A stretch of DNA of 59,452 nucleotides from Moraxella sp. (GCA_030525705.1 JAUNEE010000002.1:1-59452); one strand, 5' to 3'. Positions 44,468-54,219 are shown, numbered from the stretch's first letter. A program made the numbers and translations. The notes: generated by a model from the letters alone, not told the origin.

Positions 44468-45820
44468 TTACGCCAACCGCTTATAATCCACGCCTGCCAT
44501 CGTTTCTGCCACTCGCACCACTTGCGTGCTGTAGCCCATTTCGTTGTCATACCATAGGTACATTGTGGCACGGTTGCCGTCTGCGATGGTAGATTTGGCA
44601 TCAAAAATCGCCACCGTTTCACAGCTGACAAAATCGGTAGAAACCGCCTCTGGGCTATCGCTGTACGCAATTTGATTTTGCCATTTTGCTGACACGCTTG
44701 CCTCTTTGATAAAGGCATTTAGCTCATCGGCATTACCCACTGAAGTTTTAAAATTCAGATTCAAAATCGCAAGGCTAACATTGGGCGTTGGCACTCGTAC
44801 CGAAGACCCCGACAATTTACCCTTTAATTCTGGAATGGCTTTGGCAACCGCACTGGCTGCCCCTGTGGAAGTCATCACCATATTAAGGGGGGCAGCTCGT
44901 CCACGGCGGTCGGCTTTGTGATGGTTGTCCACCAAGTTTTGGTCGTTGGTAAAGGCGTGAATGGTTTCCATATGCCCATTTTCAATGCCAAATTTGTCGT
45001 TTAACAGTTTCAAAGTTGGGGTGATGGCGTTGGTGGTGCAACTGGCTGCCGAGACGATTTTGTCATCAAGAATGGTGTCATCATTGACACCAAACACCAC
45101 ATTTTTGACATCGCCTTTGGCAGGGGCGGTTAGTAGCACTTTTGCCACGCCTTTTGATTGCAAGTGTTTGCCCAAACTAACATCATCTTTCCATTTGCCT
45201 GTGTTGTCAATGACAATGGCGTTATCAATGCCGTGAGCGGTGTAGTCCACCTCAGATGGGTCGGAGGCATAAATCACCTTAACAAATCGCCCATTGACCA
45301 CAAGTCCATTGTTCGCCTTATCCACCACCACCGAGCCGTCAAACCAGCCGTGTACGCTGTCTCGTTCTAATAGGCTGGCACGCTTTTCAAGGTCGCCCTC
45401 GCCCGCAGGACGCACCACGATTGCTTTTAATTGCAAGCCTTTGTCCGATGAATTTTTGGTCAAAAGGCGTGCCAAAATCCGCCCAATCCGCCCAAAGCCA
45501 TACAGTACCACATCTTTTGGGGCAATTTCGCCTGTCCCCACCAAATCCGCCACGCCCTTGCCATCACGCACCGCAATGCCCACATCAAGGCGAGCATTGG
45601 CGGTGTCGCCTAAGTCATTGATAAACTTAGCAGTTTTTTCAATGTCCGCCCCGTGTTTTTCGTGCAAAGCAACGATTTTGGCAACATCAGCCATCAAAGG
45701 CTCGCCAAAAAATGACAAAAAAACGCCCTGTGTTTGTAGTTTAAAAATCACAGGGACTAAGGACACCGCCACGCTTTCGGACACTTGGCGATTTTGTAAT
45801 GCGGTTTGATACAAGCTCAT
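44468..45820 (-). CDS. gap: Glyceraldehyde-3-phosphate dehydrogenase, long form
   Basis: A 450-residue GAPDH. The start at ATG 45820 (MSLYQTALQN) has AAGGAAA upstream. The NAD-binding segment GFGRIGRILARLL is near residue 118, and the catalytic Cys is in SAASCTTNAITP. An N-terminal extension of about 115 residues precedes the NAD domain, as in the long GAPDH type found in Acinetobacter and Pseudomonas. It is preceded by 269 bases holding a three-arm inverted repeat. Confidence 0.9.
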   Translation of the reverse strand: MSLYQTALQNRQVSESVAVSLVPVIFKLQTQGVFLSFFGEPLMADVAKIVALHEKHGADIEKTAKFINDLGDTANARLDVGIAVRDGKGVADLVGTGEIAPKDVVLYGFGRIGRILARLLTKNSSDKGLQLKAIVVRPAGEGDLEKRASLLERDSVHGWFDGSVVVDKANNGLVVNGRFVKVIYASDPSEVDYTAHGIDNAIVIDNTGKWKDDVSLGKHLQSKGVAKVLLTAPAKGDVKNVVFGVNDDTILDDKIVSAASCTTNAITPTLKLLNDKFGIENGHMETIHAFTNDQNLVDNHHKADRRGRAAPLNMVMTSTGAASAVAKAIPELKGKLSGSSVRVPTPNVSLAILNLNFKTSVGNADELNAFIKEASVSAKWQNQIAYSDSPEAVSTDFVSCETVAIFDAKSTIADGNRATMYLWYDNEMGYSTQVVRVAETMAGVDYKRLA

Positions 45821-45972
45821 AACATTTTTCCTTAAAATAAAATTGATAAACAACACAACTTTGGGGAATTGATGGCATAATTCTACCGCAAAACGGGCGT
45901 TTTTTCAAATTTTATTTTTTATATAAATGGGGGTATTTTTTATTGAAATACATTCAGCTTAATTTTAATCAA

Positions 45973-46049
45973 GCACACCTATAAAGTACACTTGTATATA
46001 CTAAATTGATACCTGCAAGGTGTGCATATTGCACCATTTTAAGCACACC
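45973..46049. promoter_or_regulatory. Three-arm GCACACC repeat upstream of gap
   Basis: GCACACCT (45973-45980), AGGTGTGC (46018-46025) and GCACACC (46043-46049) alternate in orientation. The middle arm can pair with either neighbour, so two mutually exclusive hairpins are possible. Alternatively the arms are regulator-binding half-sites. The region is the leader or promoter of gap and follows the end of the restriction-modification gene. Confidence 0.5.
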
Positions 46050-46089
46050 CCAAAACGGTGCGATGGCTAAGCACTCGATAACTTATCAA

Positions 46090-46368
46090 TCAATGATTTA
46101 ACTGTTCGTACAGCCCAAACAAGAACGCCACTCGCTCCATTTCATCTTTAAATTGCCCTTTATAGTCAAAAGCGTATTGATACGCCTTATCTACCACTTT
46201 ATCCAATTCTTTATGGGCTTTGGTTAATTTTGGGTAAATATCAATCAAATTCACCCGATAAAAATCAGCAAGACAAGGAATGTTACGCCCATTTTTTATC
46301 GCTTCATCACGATAATAGGTTCTTGCGTTTAATATTTCTTTGGCTTTGTTTTCAATATCGGCAATCAA
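46090..46368 (-). pseudogene. C-terminal part of phase-variable type IIG enzyme (out of frame)
   Basis: The 92-residue frame (start TTG at 46368, no ribosome site) continues the preceding large gene after a frameshift. Its sequence, LADFYRVNLIDIYPKLTKAH and KELDKVVDKAYQYAF, is the usual C-terminal helical end of MmeI/Eco57I-like methyltransferases. It should not be made alone. With ten G in the tract at 46400-46408 the reading frame joins through GGGTQTLDKNIANLIADIEN and the whole reads 937 residues. Confidence 0.85.
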
Positions 46369-46385
46369 ATTGGCTATATTTTTAT

Positions 46386-48902
46386 CTAGGGTCTGTGTAC
46401 CCCCCCCCGCACATTTTTATCAAAAGGATAAATAAAATTATTATAAACCAAACCATTGGAATAGCGATAGCGACTTTCTAATCTTCCAGCAACCGTTCTC
46501 ATAAAAGCATTGTGCATTGTAGAATTTAAAATACCAAAATGGTATAAAGTGGCATTTGGTAAGCTAAAATTAGCATTTCCATTTACAGTGTTTTCATCAA
46601 CATAATCAATAGGAATAAAATTTCTCGTTTCCGATGATACTGCTGGTATTATTAAATAATTGCCTTGTTTTTGCTGTCTAATTTCACCAAATAAATGGGG
46701 TGTATTTGCCAGTTCTTGTGTGGCTTTTTTAGTACTTGCCAATCGCATTTCTTGAACATTAGCAATTCTTTGTTTTATCATTGGCATTTTTTTCAAATCA
46801 TTATTTAATTGTGTTAAATCAACATTATCAAACCATAAACAATATCTTTCAATGCCGTTAATAAATTCATCAGCACCCATAAAATTTTTTATATATTTTC
46901 TAGACAATGGCTCTTTATTTAATAACTCATCTTTTTCTTCTTTTGATAATAATAAATTTCCCCCATCTGTTGCCTTACTACCATAAACCATTGGTAATTC
47001 ATTGCTGATTTGTTTTTTACGATTATCAAATAATACATTGGGTGCATCAATCAAATAAGGGTGAATATTGTTTACAATTTGCAATTCTGGTTTGCCTTTA
47101 ATGTCCTTATAATAATAAATTCTTTTATTTTCAATCTCTTGAAATCCAAATCCAATAATGACGCAATGCACCGCCGCCACGCCTTTTGCTTCGTTACTCC
47201 AAGCAAAAGTACGATGAGCAAAATGAATAATCACACCATTATCCAACATATACCGCCATAATATCGGCACTTGTTCACCTTGTGTGATTGAATTGGTGGA
47301 AACAAACGCCACTTTTAATTGTTTATTTTGTTTTAAATATTCTACCGCTTTAATATACCAAGCACAGACATAATCAAGGCTGGCGATTTGTTTTATTTCC
47401 CTACCAATATTTGCCAAATCCTCTTTTTGAGCTTTTGATTGATAATTTTTTCCCAAAAAAGGCGGATTGCCAAAAATATAATCCACATTGTCCCATTCTA
47501 TTGTCAAAGCATTTTCATTTTTGATATTTGCCGATTTTTTTAAAGGAATACGGGCAAAATGTGTGCCAAATTCTGCTGATATTAAGCGGTTCATTTGATG
47601 GTCAATGAGCCACATTGCCACCCGAGCAATTTGAGCAGGAAATTCTTCTATTTCAATGCCATAAAATTGATTAACATCACATTTTATCATTGTATCTACT
47701 TCTAAGAATTGTCCTTTTTTATGGATATTTTCAATAATGGCTAATTCCAATAATCTAAGCTCACGATACGCCACCACCAAAAAATTACCACAACCACACG
47801 CAGGGTCTAAAAATGTTAAATTAGCAATTTTATGATGAAAAAGTTGCAATTGTTTTGATTTTTCATTTTTATTTAATTTTAATATTTTTTCAAATTCGGC
47901 TTTTAATTCGTCCATAAATAAGCCATCAATGACTTTTAAAATATTTTCTTCACTGGTATAATGTGCGCCCAATGCACGGCGAGCATTTTTGTCCATTACT
48001 GATTGAAATAACGCCCCAAATATTTCTGGACTAATTTTACTCCAATCCATATGACACGCTTCTAATAATAACGCTTTCATTTCGTCATCAAAACTTGCGA
48101 TTGCAATTGTTTCGGAAAATAATTCGCCATTGATATACTCAAAATTAGCAATGTCATCGCTTAAATTTTTTAGGCGATTTTGTTTTGGAGTATTTAATAC
48201 ATTAAATAATTGGGCAATTTTTGGGGCAAGTATGTCGCTATTTGTGGCACGCACCAAGTTTTCAAATTGATATTTATCAAAAATCTGCGTATCTTCGGCA
48301 AACAAACAAAACAGCAAGCGAATGAGCAAAAGCTCCAAATCGTGCCCGTCATAGCCAACCGCCCGCAAGGCATCGTGCAGTTTGCCCATCTTTTCGGCGG
48401 CGATGATGCTGACCTGTTCCTCTTGGCGTTTGATTTCGCTGATGTGGTCGTTCATAAAGCCGAACAGATGAATATGGTCGGCAAGCTCGGCAACTTTGAT
48501 GATGGTTTGCTGGGTCGCTGCGTCCGCACTCTCCAAATCATACAGGTGCAACCACTCAAAATCGCAGATGATGATATAGCGTGGCAAGTCGTCTTTGGCA
48601 ACTTTGGCGGTTGCTTGCAGGTAGTCAATGGCTTGTAGATAGGCTTTTTCTAGGTCTTGCCCACGAGATTTTTGTTCACAAATGAGCTTGCTCTGCCAAA
48701 ACACATCAATGTAACCTTGCGAGCCTTTCAGTTTTTTTAGTCCCGCCTCAAAAATGGCGACTTCACGGCGGTTAATACCAAAAATGGCAAAAAACTCATT
48801 CCAAAAGGTCTGACTTTCGGCTCGTTCACGGGTTTCGTTTTGCCAAGTTTTGGAAAATTGGCGGGCATTTTTGATGATTTCAGCTTTGGATAGGATTTTC
48901 AT
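46386..48902 (-). CDS. Type IIG restriction-modification enzyme, phase-OFF (truncated)
   Basis: An 838-residue fused restriction-methylation protein. The start at ATG 48902 (MKILSKAEI) matches the family; an earlier start is unlikely. The N-terminal PD-(D/E)XK nuclease has Asp66, Glu76 and Lys78 (YIDVFWQSKLICEQK). The N6-adenine methyltransferase core has motif I DPACGCGNF (about 363-373) and motif IV NPPF (about 477). A specificity region follows. After a tract of nine G (46400-46408 on the minus strand) the frame ends at VRGGVHRP-stop, losing the C-terminal 99 residues. The gene is AT-rich beyond its first third and stands alone between gap and a secreted-protein gene. Restriction specificity cannot be told from sequence. 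Confidence 0.85.
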   Translation of the reverse strand: MKILSKAEIIKNARQFSKTWQNETRERAESQTFWNEFFAIFGINRREVAIFEAGLKKLKGSQGYIDVFWQSKLICEQKSRGQDLEKAYLQAIDYLQATAKVAKDDLPRYIIICDFEWLHLYDLESADAATQQTIIKVAELADHIHLFGFMNDHISEIKRQEEQVSIIAAEKMGKLHDALRAVGYDGHDLELLLIRLLFCLFAEDTQIFDKYQFENLVRATNSDILAPKIAQLFNVLNTPKQNRLKNLSDDIANFEYINGELFSETIAIASFDDEMKALLLEACHMDWSKISPEIFGALFQSVMDKNARRALGAHYTSEENILKVIDGLFMDELKAEFEKILKLNKNEKSKQLQLFHHKIANLTFLDPACGCGNFLVVAYRELRLLELAIIENIHKKGQFLEVDTMIKCDVNQFYGIEIEEFPAQIARVAMWLIDHQMNRLISAEFGTHFARIPLKKSANIKNENALTIEWDNVDYIFGNPPFLGKNYQSKAQKEDLANIGREIKQIASLDYVCAWYIKAVEYLKQNKQLKVAFVSTNSITQGEQVPILWRYMLDNGVIIHFAHRTFAWSNEAKGVAAVHCVIIGFGFQEIENKRIYYYKDIKGKPELQIVNNIHPYLIDAPNVLFDNRKKQISNELPMVYGSKATDGGNLLLSKEEKDELLNKEPLSRKYIKNFMGADEFINGIERYCLWFDNVDLTQLNNDLKKMPMIKQRIANVQEMRLASTKKATQELANTPHLFGEIRQQKQGNYLIIPAVSSETRNFIPIDYVDENTVNGNANFSLPNATLYHFGILNSTMHNAFMRTVAGRLESRYRYSNGLVYNNFIYPFDKNVRGGVHRP
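46400..46408 (-). repeat. Homopolymer tract (nine G) causing phase variation
   Basis: Nine consecutive C on the + strand, nine G in the coding strand of the type IIG gene. Nine G gives a TAG stop five codons later; ten (or seven) G opens the frame into the downstream 92-codon part. Slipped-strand mispairing in such tracts is a known ON/OFF switch. Confidence 0.9.
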
Positions 48903-48975
48903 TGGGCGAATTTTTAAAAAAAGATGACACAATTTTAACAAAAAAACAAAAGTAGGGGCAAATTTTTACCCAATA

Positions 48976-49014
48976 AAAAACCACAACAAATCGCTTGCTG
49001 TGGTTTTTTTACTT
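48976..49014. terminator. Terminator between SnoaL-like gene and type IIG gene
   Basis: Stem AAACCACA / TGTGGTTT with outer A- and T-tracts (about 48978-49012). It ends transcription of the leftward SnoaL-like gene. Confidence 0.85.
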
Positions 49015-49032
49015 AAACAATGTTAAGAAAAA

Positions 49033-49557
49033 TTATTTTTTCTCTGGCATTGCCGATGAATGGTGGTGGGTGATTAGCCACTCAGAGCCATTCCAACGAT
49101 AGGTATAGCTGTAACGACCGCTAACCTTTTCGCCTGTGTAATAAGTAAAGGTGTATAGACCTGCATCAAGGGCAGTGTTACAGCCGATTTGGATAAAGCG
49201 TAGGTCGATTTTGCCTTGTGGTTTCTTTTCTAGAAAATGGTCAAAATAATCTTCTTTTTCTGCAGGGCTTAGGCGTGGCTTGTTAGACACGGTAGGCAGC
49301 AAGATAGAATCGGTGGCGTAGTTCGCTACGACTTTTTTAGAATCGCCCGTCGCCAAAGACGCATTCCAACGGTCAAATAACGCAGCGATTTCAGTCTCAG
49401 TCACCGCTTTGCACTGAGTGCCAGATGAAACTGGTTCTGCAGCAGGCATTGGAGTCACAGTACGGGTTACACCGCCTTGAACAGCTGGAAGCGTGCTTGC
49501 AAAAGCACTTGCACCAACAGATAAAGCGATAACAGTCATTAGCGTATGTTTCAACAT
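49033..49557 (-). CDS. Secreted SnoaL/CaMKII-association-domain-like protein
   Basis: A 174-residue protein with a signal peptide (LMTVIALSVGASAFA, cleavage after AFA). The mature part is a SnoaL/DUF4440-type alpha+beta fold (IAALFDRWNASLATGDSKKV, VANYATDSILLPTVS, RWNGSEWLITHHHSS). Two Cys may form a disulfide. Such domains bind small ligands or act as adaptors, and no substrate is known. It is a single gene with a good ribosome site (AGGAGG-like) before ATG 49557. Confidence 0.75.
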   Translation of the reverse strand: MLKHTLMTVIALSVGASAFASTLPAVQGGVTRTVTPMPAAEPVSSGTQCKAVTETEIAALFDRWNASLATGDSKKVVANYATDSILLPTVSNKPRLSPAEKEDYFDHFLEKKPQGKIDLRFIQIGCNTALDAGLYTFTYYTGEKVSGRYSYTYRWNGSEWLITHHHSSAMPEKK

Positions 49558-49657
49558 TATAACCTCCTTATTGTTTACATTTGTTTATTCCTTACTATAC
49601 TACCACAAAGAAAAATAAATACAAGTGTTTTTTTATTTTTTTTAAATGATTGTACAA

Positions 49658-50890
49658 TTAACTTAACAATAACGCCATCTCACTGACTACGAACTGCCGC
49701 ACATCATTTAACATGGTGGTATCAAAGTTATGAATGAACGCCACCGACAGCCCCCTATCAGGGTCACAAAACGCCACCGAACCATTATAGCCCATATGTC
49801 CGTAAGCATTCGGGGCATTTTGGACACTAAATAAGCGATGAAAGCCCGCCCGCCACCGCATATCTGCTGGCATCACCGCATCAAAGCCCTGCGTCCGCAC
49901 AGTGCGAAGCTTGGCTAGGGTGGACGGGTCGATGAGCGTTTCCCCACGCCAGACTCCCCCGTTGGCGTGCATGGCATAGAGCGTCGCTAACGCATGGGCA
50001 GAAGACACACCGTTGGCGGCAGGGACAGGGACGGATACTACCGCCTGACTGTGGTAGTTGATGGGGGTTTTTCCGTCCGCCAAGAGTGCGTCTTTATAAT
50101 TCGCCAAATTCATGCGGCTTGGGTCGAAGTAATGGCGGTTGATGGCTTGGGTATTTAAGGTTTCACCCCACAGATGGGCGATGGGCAGATTTTTATAAAA
50201 ATCCAGCGTCTTTTGGCTATCTGGCTTTAAGGTGGGCTTTCGTCTTTGGTTTTGGTCGTGCCATAAAAATTCAGGCAGCACAAGGCGGTCGTACTGCTCG
50301 CTTGGCAAGCCAAAATACAACGCCCCTTTCACCCCCAAAGGCTCAGCAAGGCAGTCATCAAGCACGCTTTGTAGGGGCTTACCTGTGACACGCTCAATCA
50401 CCCCGCCCAAAACCCAACCCGACACCAAAGCACTATAAGCACTGGCATAGGCGTGCGTTTCTTGGTCTTTTGGGGTGCTGATGGGCATTTGGGCGACTTT
50501 AGCCAGCATACCCTGCCAGTCGGTAATCTCATCATTTTCACGCATAACCGAGCGTATGTTATACAGCCCTGCGGTGTGGGTTAGGACGTCCATTAAGGTG
50601 ATGTTTTCTTTGCCATTCACCCTAAAATCTGCCCAGCAGTGGCTGATGGGCGTGTCATAATCTAGCACGCCTCGACTCACCAGCACCGCCACCAGCGTCG
50701 CCATCACGCCCTTACCGATAGAAAAATTCACTGACAAAGAATGCGGCGTCCAAACCGCATGGGCGTTCGCTTGCCCAAAGGCGGTCTGGTACGCCAATTC
50801 GCCCTGCTTAAAAATAACGAGCGAGCCACCCGCCTTATCCCCATCAAAAGCAAGGCTGGGTAAAATCGTATCAAATTTCTCAAAAGACAT
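49658..50890 (-). CDS. Serine hydrolase of beta-lactamase/EstB family
   Basis: A 410-residue class C beta-lactamase-like protein. The catalytic SxxK is in NFSIGKGVMATL and the Tyr region is in HAYASAYSALVSGW. The C-terminal HMGYNGSVAF takes the place of the KTG box. No signal peptide is seen, so it is more likely a cytoplasmic esterase (EstB/DmpL type) than a resistance enzyme. It is monocistronic. Confidence 0.8.
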   Translation of the reverse strand: MSFEKFDTILPSLAFDGDKAGGSLVIFKQGELAYQTAFGQANAHAVWTPHSLSVNFSIGKGVMATLVAVLVSRGVLDYDTPISHCWADFRVNGKENITLMDVLTHTAGLYNIRSVMRENDEITDWQGMLAKVAQMPISTPKDQETHAYASAYSALVSGWVLGGVIERVTGKPLQSVLDDCLAEPLGVKGALYFGLPSEQYDRLVLPEFLWHDQNQRRKPTLKPDSQKTLDFYKNLPIAHLWGETLNTQAINRHYFDPSRMNLANYKDALLADGKTPINYHSQAVVSVPVPAANGVSSAHALATLYAMHANGGVWRGETLIDPSTLAKLRTVRTQGFDAVMPADMRWRAGFHRLFSVQNAPNAYGHMGYNGSVAFCDPDRGLSVAFIHNFDTTMLNDVRQFVVSEMALLLS

Positions 50891-50950
50891 TTTAAAAATC
50901 CTAAATTAGATGCGTTGGACGTCTACACACTAAATTCATCTTAACCTACC

Positions 50951-50996
50951 AAAAAAACCGTTCGCCCCAAGCTTATCAAAGGGCAGCGGTTTTTTA
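50951..50996. repeat. MITE-related hairpin fragment
   Basis: AAACCGTTCGCCCC, spacer, GGGCAGCGGTTTTTT shares the internal hairpin of copies A-C but lacks both terminal repeats. It could act as a terminator. Confidence 0.5.
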
Positions 50997-51067
50997 TTAG
51001 GTCGCCAAACTCACCAAAAAAGAAAAAAGGGGATTGTGCCTTACGCTGAATACACCCTATCGACAAT

Positions 51068-51207
51068 TATAGTAAATTAAACTCAAAATACACCAAATTA
51101 GTTTTTTGCTTAAAGTAAGCTTGGAAAACCTAGCGGAAAACCGTTTCACCCGAAGGCATCGCTTAAGGGCGAACGGTTTTGGCGGCTTTTTAAGTTAAAT
51201 CACTATA
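51068..51207 (-). mobile_element. MITE-like element, copy C (140 bp, inverted)
   Basis: On the minus strand it begins TATAGTGATTTAACTTAAAA and ends GAGTTTAATTTACTATA. Its interior, AAACCGTTCGCCCTTAAGCG with GGGTGAAACGGTTTT, aligns with copy B over its full length. Its end is 27 bases from the tsaD stop codon, and its hairpin may terminate tsaD. Confidence 0.75.
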
Positions 51208-51234
51208 AAAATAAGAAAAAAGGGTTAATGCCCC

Positions 51235-52260
51235 CTATCCCACCTTGGGCAAACTTGCCATATCCCATCTTGGCACGCACGCCACCGATAAATCATCACG
51301 CTGCCCCGCTTTTAACCGACAAAAACCCGCATAGGCAATCATCGCTCCGTTGTCGGTACACAGCTCGGTCGGGGCATAATGCACACGGGCTTTTATCTTG
51401 GTAAGTTCACGCTCCAAAGTCTCCCGCAGTGACACATTGGCGGACACCCCACCTGCGATAACAAGACGGTCAAGCTTTTCTTGTTTTAGGGCTTTGATAC
51501 ATTTTTTTACCAGCGTATCTACCATCGCCACCTCGAAGCTTTTGGCGATGTCGGCATGGGTTTTTGGGTCGTTTGGGTTGTCCTTGATAAGATTATGCAC
51601 CGCCGTTTTCATACCACTAAAACTAAAATCCAAGCCCTTATGCAACATAGGGCGGGGCAGTTCATAAACAGGCTCACCACTCATGGCAAGGCGTGCCACG
51701 TTCGGGCCTCCAGGGTAGGGCAAACCGAGCATTTTTGCGGTTTTGTCGAAGCACTCGCCTGCCGCATCATCAATACTCTCACCCAAAATGGTATACTCCC
51801 CCACGCCGTCCGCACGAGCCAGCAGGGTATGCCCCCCTGATACCAAAAGACAGACAAAGGGAAACGCCACCTCCTCACTGCCCAAAAGGGGAGCTAATAA
51901 ATGCCCCTCCATATGATGCACGCCGATGGCAGGCACATTTAAAGCAAAGGCAAGCGTCCGCCCAAAGAGCGCCCCCGTCATCAACGCCCCAATCAACCCC
52001 GGTCCTTTCGTATAGGCAATGGCATCAATGTCAGTCTTTTCAATGTCTGCTTGTTTTAATAACTCATCTAAAAGTGGTACAAGCTTACGAATGTGGTCTC
52101 GGCTGGCAAGCTCAGGCACGACCCCACCATAAGTGGCATGCAACTCAACTTGGCTGTATAAAACTTGGGCAAGAACGCCGCCTTTGCCGTCATTTAGCTC
52201 ACTGTCATAAATCGCAAGCCCTGTTTCATCACAAGACGTTTCTAATCCGAGTACTTTCAT
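51235..52260 (-). CDS. tsaD: TsaD, tRNA N6-threonylcarbamoyladenosine transferase
   Basis: A 341-residue ASKHA-fold enzyme beginning [14 protein letters not shown] (family signature). The metal-binding HMEGH takes the place of HxxxH, and [11 protein letters not shown] is conserved. With TsaB, TsaC and TsaE it makes t6A37 on ANN-decoding tRNAs. Length is normal. Confidence 0.95.
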   Translation of the reverse strand: MKVLGLETSCDETGLAIYDSELNDGKGGVLAQVLYSQVELHATYGGVVPELASRDHIRKLVPLLDELLKQADIEKTDIDAIAYTKGPGLIGALMTGALFGRTLAFALNVPAIGVHHMEGHLLAPLLGSEEVAFPFVCLLVSGGHTLLARADGVGEYTILGESIDDAAGECFDKTAKMLGLPYPGGPNVARLAMSGEPVYELPRPMLHKGLDFSFSGMKTAVHNLIKDNPNDPKTHADIAKSFEVAMVDTLVKKCIKALKQEKLDRLVIAGGVSANVSLRETLERELTKIKARVHYAPTELCTDNGAMIAYAGFCRLKAGQRDDLSVACVPRWDMASLPKVG

Positions 52261-52318
52261 TGATGTTTCTCAAACACTGTTTTTATGTAGGCTAAAGAGT
52301 GGCGACATCAGCTCAACG

Positions 52319-53320
52319 TCATGCCCGTGGGTGGGTGCTATCATACAGCCGTGCCAATGCCGCAAAGTCAAGGTGGGTATAGACTTGCGTGCTTTTCATG
52401 TCGCTATGCCCGAGCATTTCTTGCACACCACGCAAATCATGACTGGAGGATAAAATATGCGAGGCAAAGGCGTGACGCAGTAAATGTGGATGCAAATGCT
52501 CCTCAATGCCCGCCCGCCGCGCCGCCATCACTAGCCGACTTTGGACACTACGCACGCCAAGCCGCTTGGCGGTTTTTTGGCTAATAAATAAAGCCGTGAC
52601 AGTACTGTTTTTTTCGGCAAGCCAAGCCGCCCTAATGGGCAAATATTCCGCCAAGGCAGCGACAGATTTTTTTCCGATGGGAACGTGCCGCTCCTTAGAA
52701 CCCTTACCAAGCACACGCACAAATTCCCCTGCCGCATCTGCCACGTCCAGCCCCACCAGCTCACTGACCCGCAGTCCACTGCCATACAAAAGCTCAAACA
52801 TGGCGCGGTCTCGTAGCCATAACGGTTGGTCTTTTTCCTCAAAGACACGGTGTTCTAATAGCCGATTTAAGACATCGGCATCTAACAGCACAGGCAGCCT
52901 GTCCGTTTTTCCTGTCAAGCGGTAGCCCGTGACAGGGTTTTTAGGGAGTTGCCCTTTTTCTTCTAAAAAAGAAAAAAACTGGCGAATGGCAGACAGCTTA
53001 AGCTTGGCACTGTTTAAATGCAAGCCATCAGCGTCCAGCCGTGTCGCCATGTATTGCTTTATGAGCGGTCTATCCACTGCTTGCCACGTCCGCACCCCTT
53101 TTAACACCACAAATTCACCTAGCTCACACACCGCCGTCCGATACGCTATCATACTGTGCATGGCATAACCTGAAAGATACAGACCGTCCTGCCAAACATC
53201 TATCCAATCAAGCATCGCTTCAGGCAACCCCCCAACCGCCACCGCTTGCCCCTGCTCGAGCTTAGTGGCGTGTTTTAACTCATCGGTGGGTGTGCTGCGT
53301 TTTTTCAAGGTGGCAGGCAT
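52319..53320 (-). CDS. xerC: XerC, site-specific tyrosine recombinase
   Basis: A 333-residue recombinase. Catalytic Arg is in YGSGLRVSEL, Lys in GKGSKERHVP, His-x-x-Arg in HLLRHAFASH, His in LGHSDMKST and Tyr in VYTHLD. It resolves chromosome dimers with XerD at dif. It lies directly after dapF with a one-base overlap (TAATG). An N-terminal extension of about 25 residues precedes the SAM-like domain. The DUF484 gene often found between dapF and xerC is absent. Confidence 0.93.
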   Translation of the reverse strand: MPATLKKRSTPTDELKHATKLEQGQAVAVGGLPEAMLDWIDVWQDGLYLSGYAMHSMIAYRTAVCELGEFVVLKGVRTWQAVDRPLIKQYMATRLDADGLHLNSAKLKLSAIRQFFSFLEEKGQLPKNPVTGYRLTGKTDRLPVLLDADVLNRLLEHRVFEEKDQPLWLRDRAMFELLYGSGLRVSELVGLDVADAAGEFVRVLGKGSKERHVPIGKKSVAALAEYLPIRAAWLAEKNSTVTALFISQKTAKRLGVRSVQSRLVMAARRAGIEEHLHPHLLRHAFASHILSSSHDLRGVQEMLGHSDMKSTQVYTHLDFAALARLYDSTHPRA

Positions 53321-54219
53321 TATGCATAGTCGCTTTCGACGGGTTCAAGGCGAATGCCCGCCTGTGCTGCCAGCCCATCAGGACTAAAGACACCCTCATA
53401 GACGAAACTGGTCGGACCGGTCATCATTACAGAATAGCCGTCTTGGTAACGCACCGCCAGACTACCGCCATACAGCTGAACACGCACGTCCACACCCTCA
53501 TCAATCCAGCCCTCACGCACGCCCACCGCCACCGCCGCACACGCACCACTGCCACAGGCTTGGGTTTCGCCCACACCCCGCTCAAAGACACGCAGACGGA
53601 TATGACGCTGATTGACGATTTGGACGAAGCCGACATTCACTTTCTCTGGGAACGCTTCGTGCTGTTCAATCGCCGCCCCAAGCTCTGCCACGTCCGCCTT
53701 TAAAACATCATCAACCAAAATGACAGCGTGCGGGTTGCCCATATTGCACACATGAAGGGAAACAGGCGTGCCACCCACATCAAGACGGTACGCCCCACCT
53801 ACCTTTGTGATGGCTTTTGGGGCGAAAGGGATTTCGGCAGGCTCGAATTTTGGCTTGCCCATGTCTACTTGCACCCAGCCGTAGCGGTCGGTGGTTAAGG
53901 TGATGATGCCGCTGGCTGTCTCTACTCTTAAGCGTTGCTTAAAAGAGAGTTTACGTGCTTGTACGAAACTGGCGAAACATCTTGCTCCGTTGCCACATTG
54001 GGAGACTTCTGAGCCGTCCGCATTAAAAATTCTGTACTTAAAATCCACGTCTGGACGAGTGGGCGGCTCAACAATTAGCAGCTGGTCGAAGCCGATACCG
54101 ATATGGCGGTCGGCAAGCAGTCGCACCAGCTCACTGGTGACATTTAGACGCTGAGTCACCAAGTCGATGACCATAAAATCATTGCCAAGCCCGTGCATTT
54201 TGGTAAATTCAATTAACAT
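53320..54219 (-). CDS. dapF: DapF, diaminopimelate epimerase
   Basis: A 299-residue enzyme. The start at ATG 54219 (MLIEFTKMHGLGNDF) has AGGAGA upstream; an earlier ATG adds 29 residues and has no ribosome site. The two catalytic Cys are in NGARCFASF and ACGSGACAAV. It interconverts LL- and meso-diaminopimelate for lysine and peptidoglycan synthesis. In relatives it directly follows lysA; here the maf island stands between them. Confidence 0.95.
   Translation of the reverse strand: MLIEFTKMHGLGNDFMVIDLVTQRLNVTSELVRLLADRHIGIGFDQLLIVEPPTRPDVDFKYRIFNADGSEVSQCGNGARCFASFVQARKLSFKQRLRVETASGIITLTTDRYGWVQVDMGKPKFEPAEIPFAPKAITKVGGAYRLDVGGTPVSLHVCNMGNPHAVILVDDVLKADVAELGAAIEQHEAFPEKVNVGFVQIVNQRHIRLRVFERGVGETQACGSGACAAVAVGVREGWIDEGVDVRVQLYGGSLAVRYQDGYSVMMTGPTSFVYEGVFSPDGLAAQAGIRLEPVESDYA

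Larger units (their letters stand above)
50891..51234. other. Intergenic region with MITE copy C and a fragment
   Basis: 344 bases without a gene, between tsaD (ending at 51235) and the start of the serine hydrolase gene. It holds a MITE-like copy (51068-51207) and, at 50951-50996, a related hairpin fragment. Between them, 50997-51067, nothing is recognised. Confidence 0.6.

Noticed and set aside
46090-46368. Separate 92-aa gene downstream of the type IIG enzyme
   Set aside because: It has no ribosome site and joins the large gene in frame with one extra G.
52319-53320. XerC as the integrase of the maf island
   Set aside because: It is the housekeeping recombinase next to dapF; no attachment-site repeats were found around the island.
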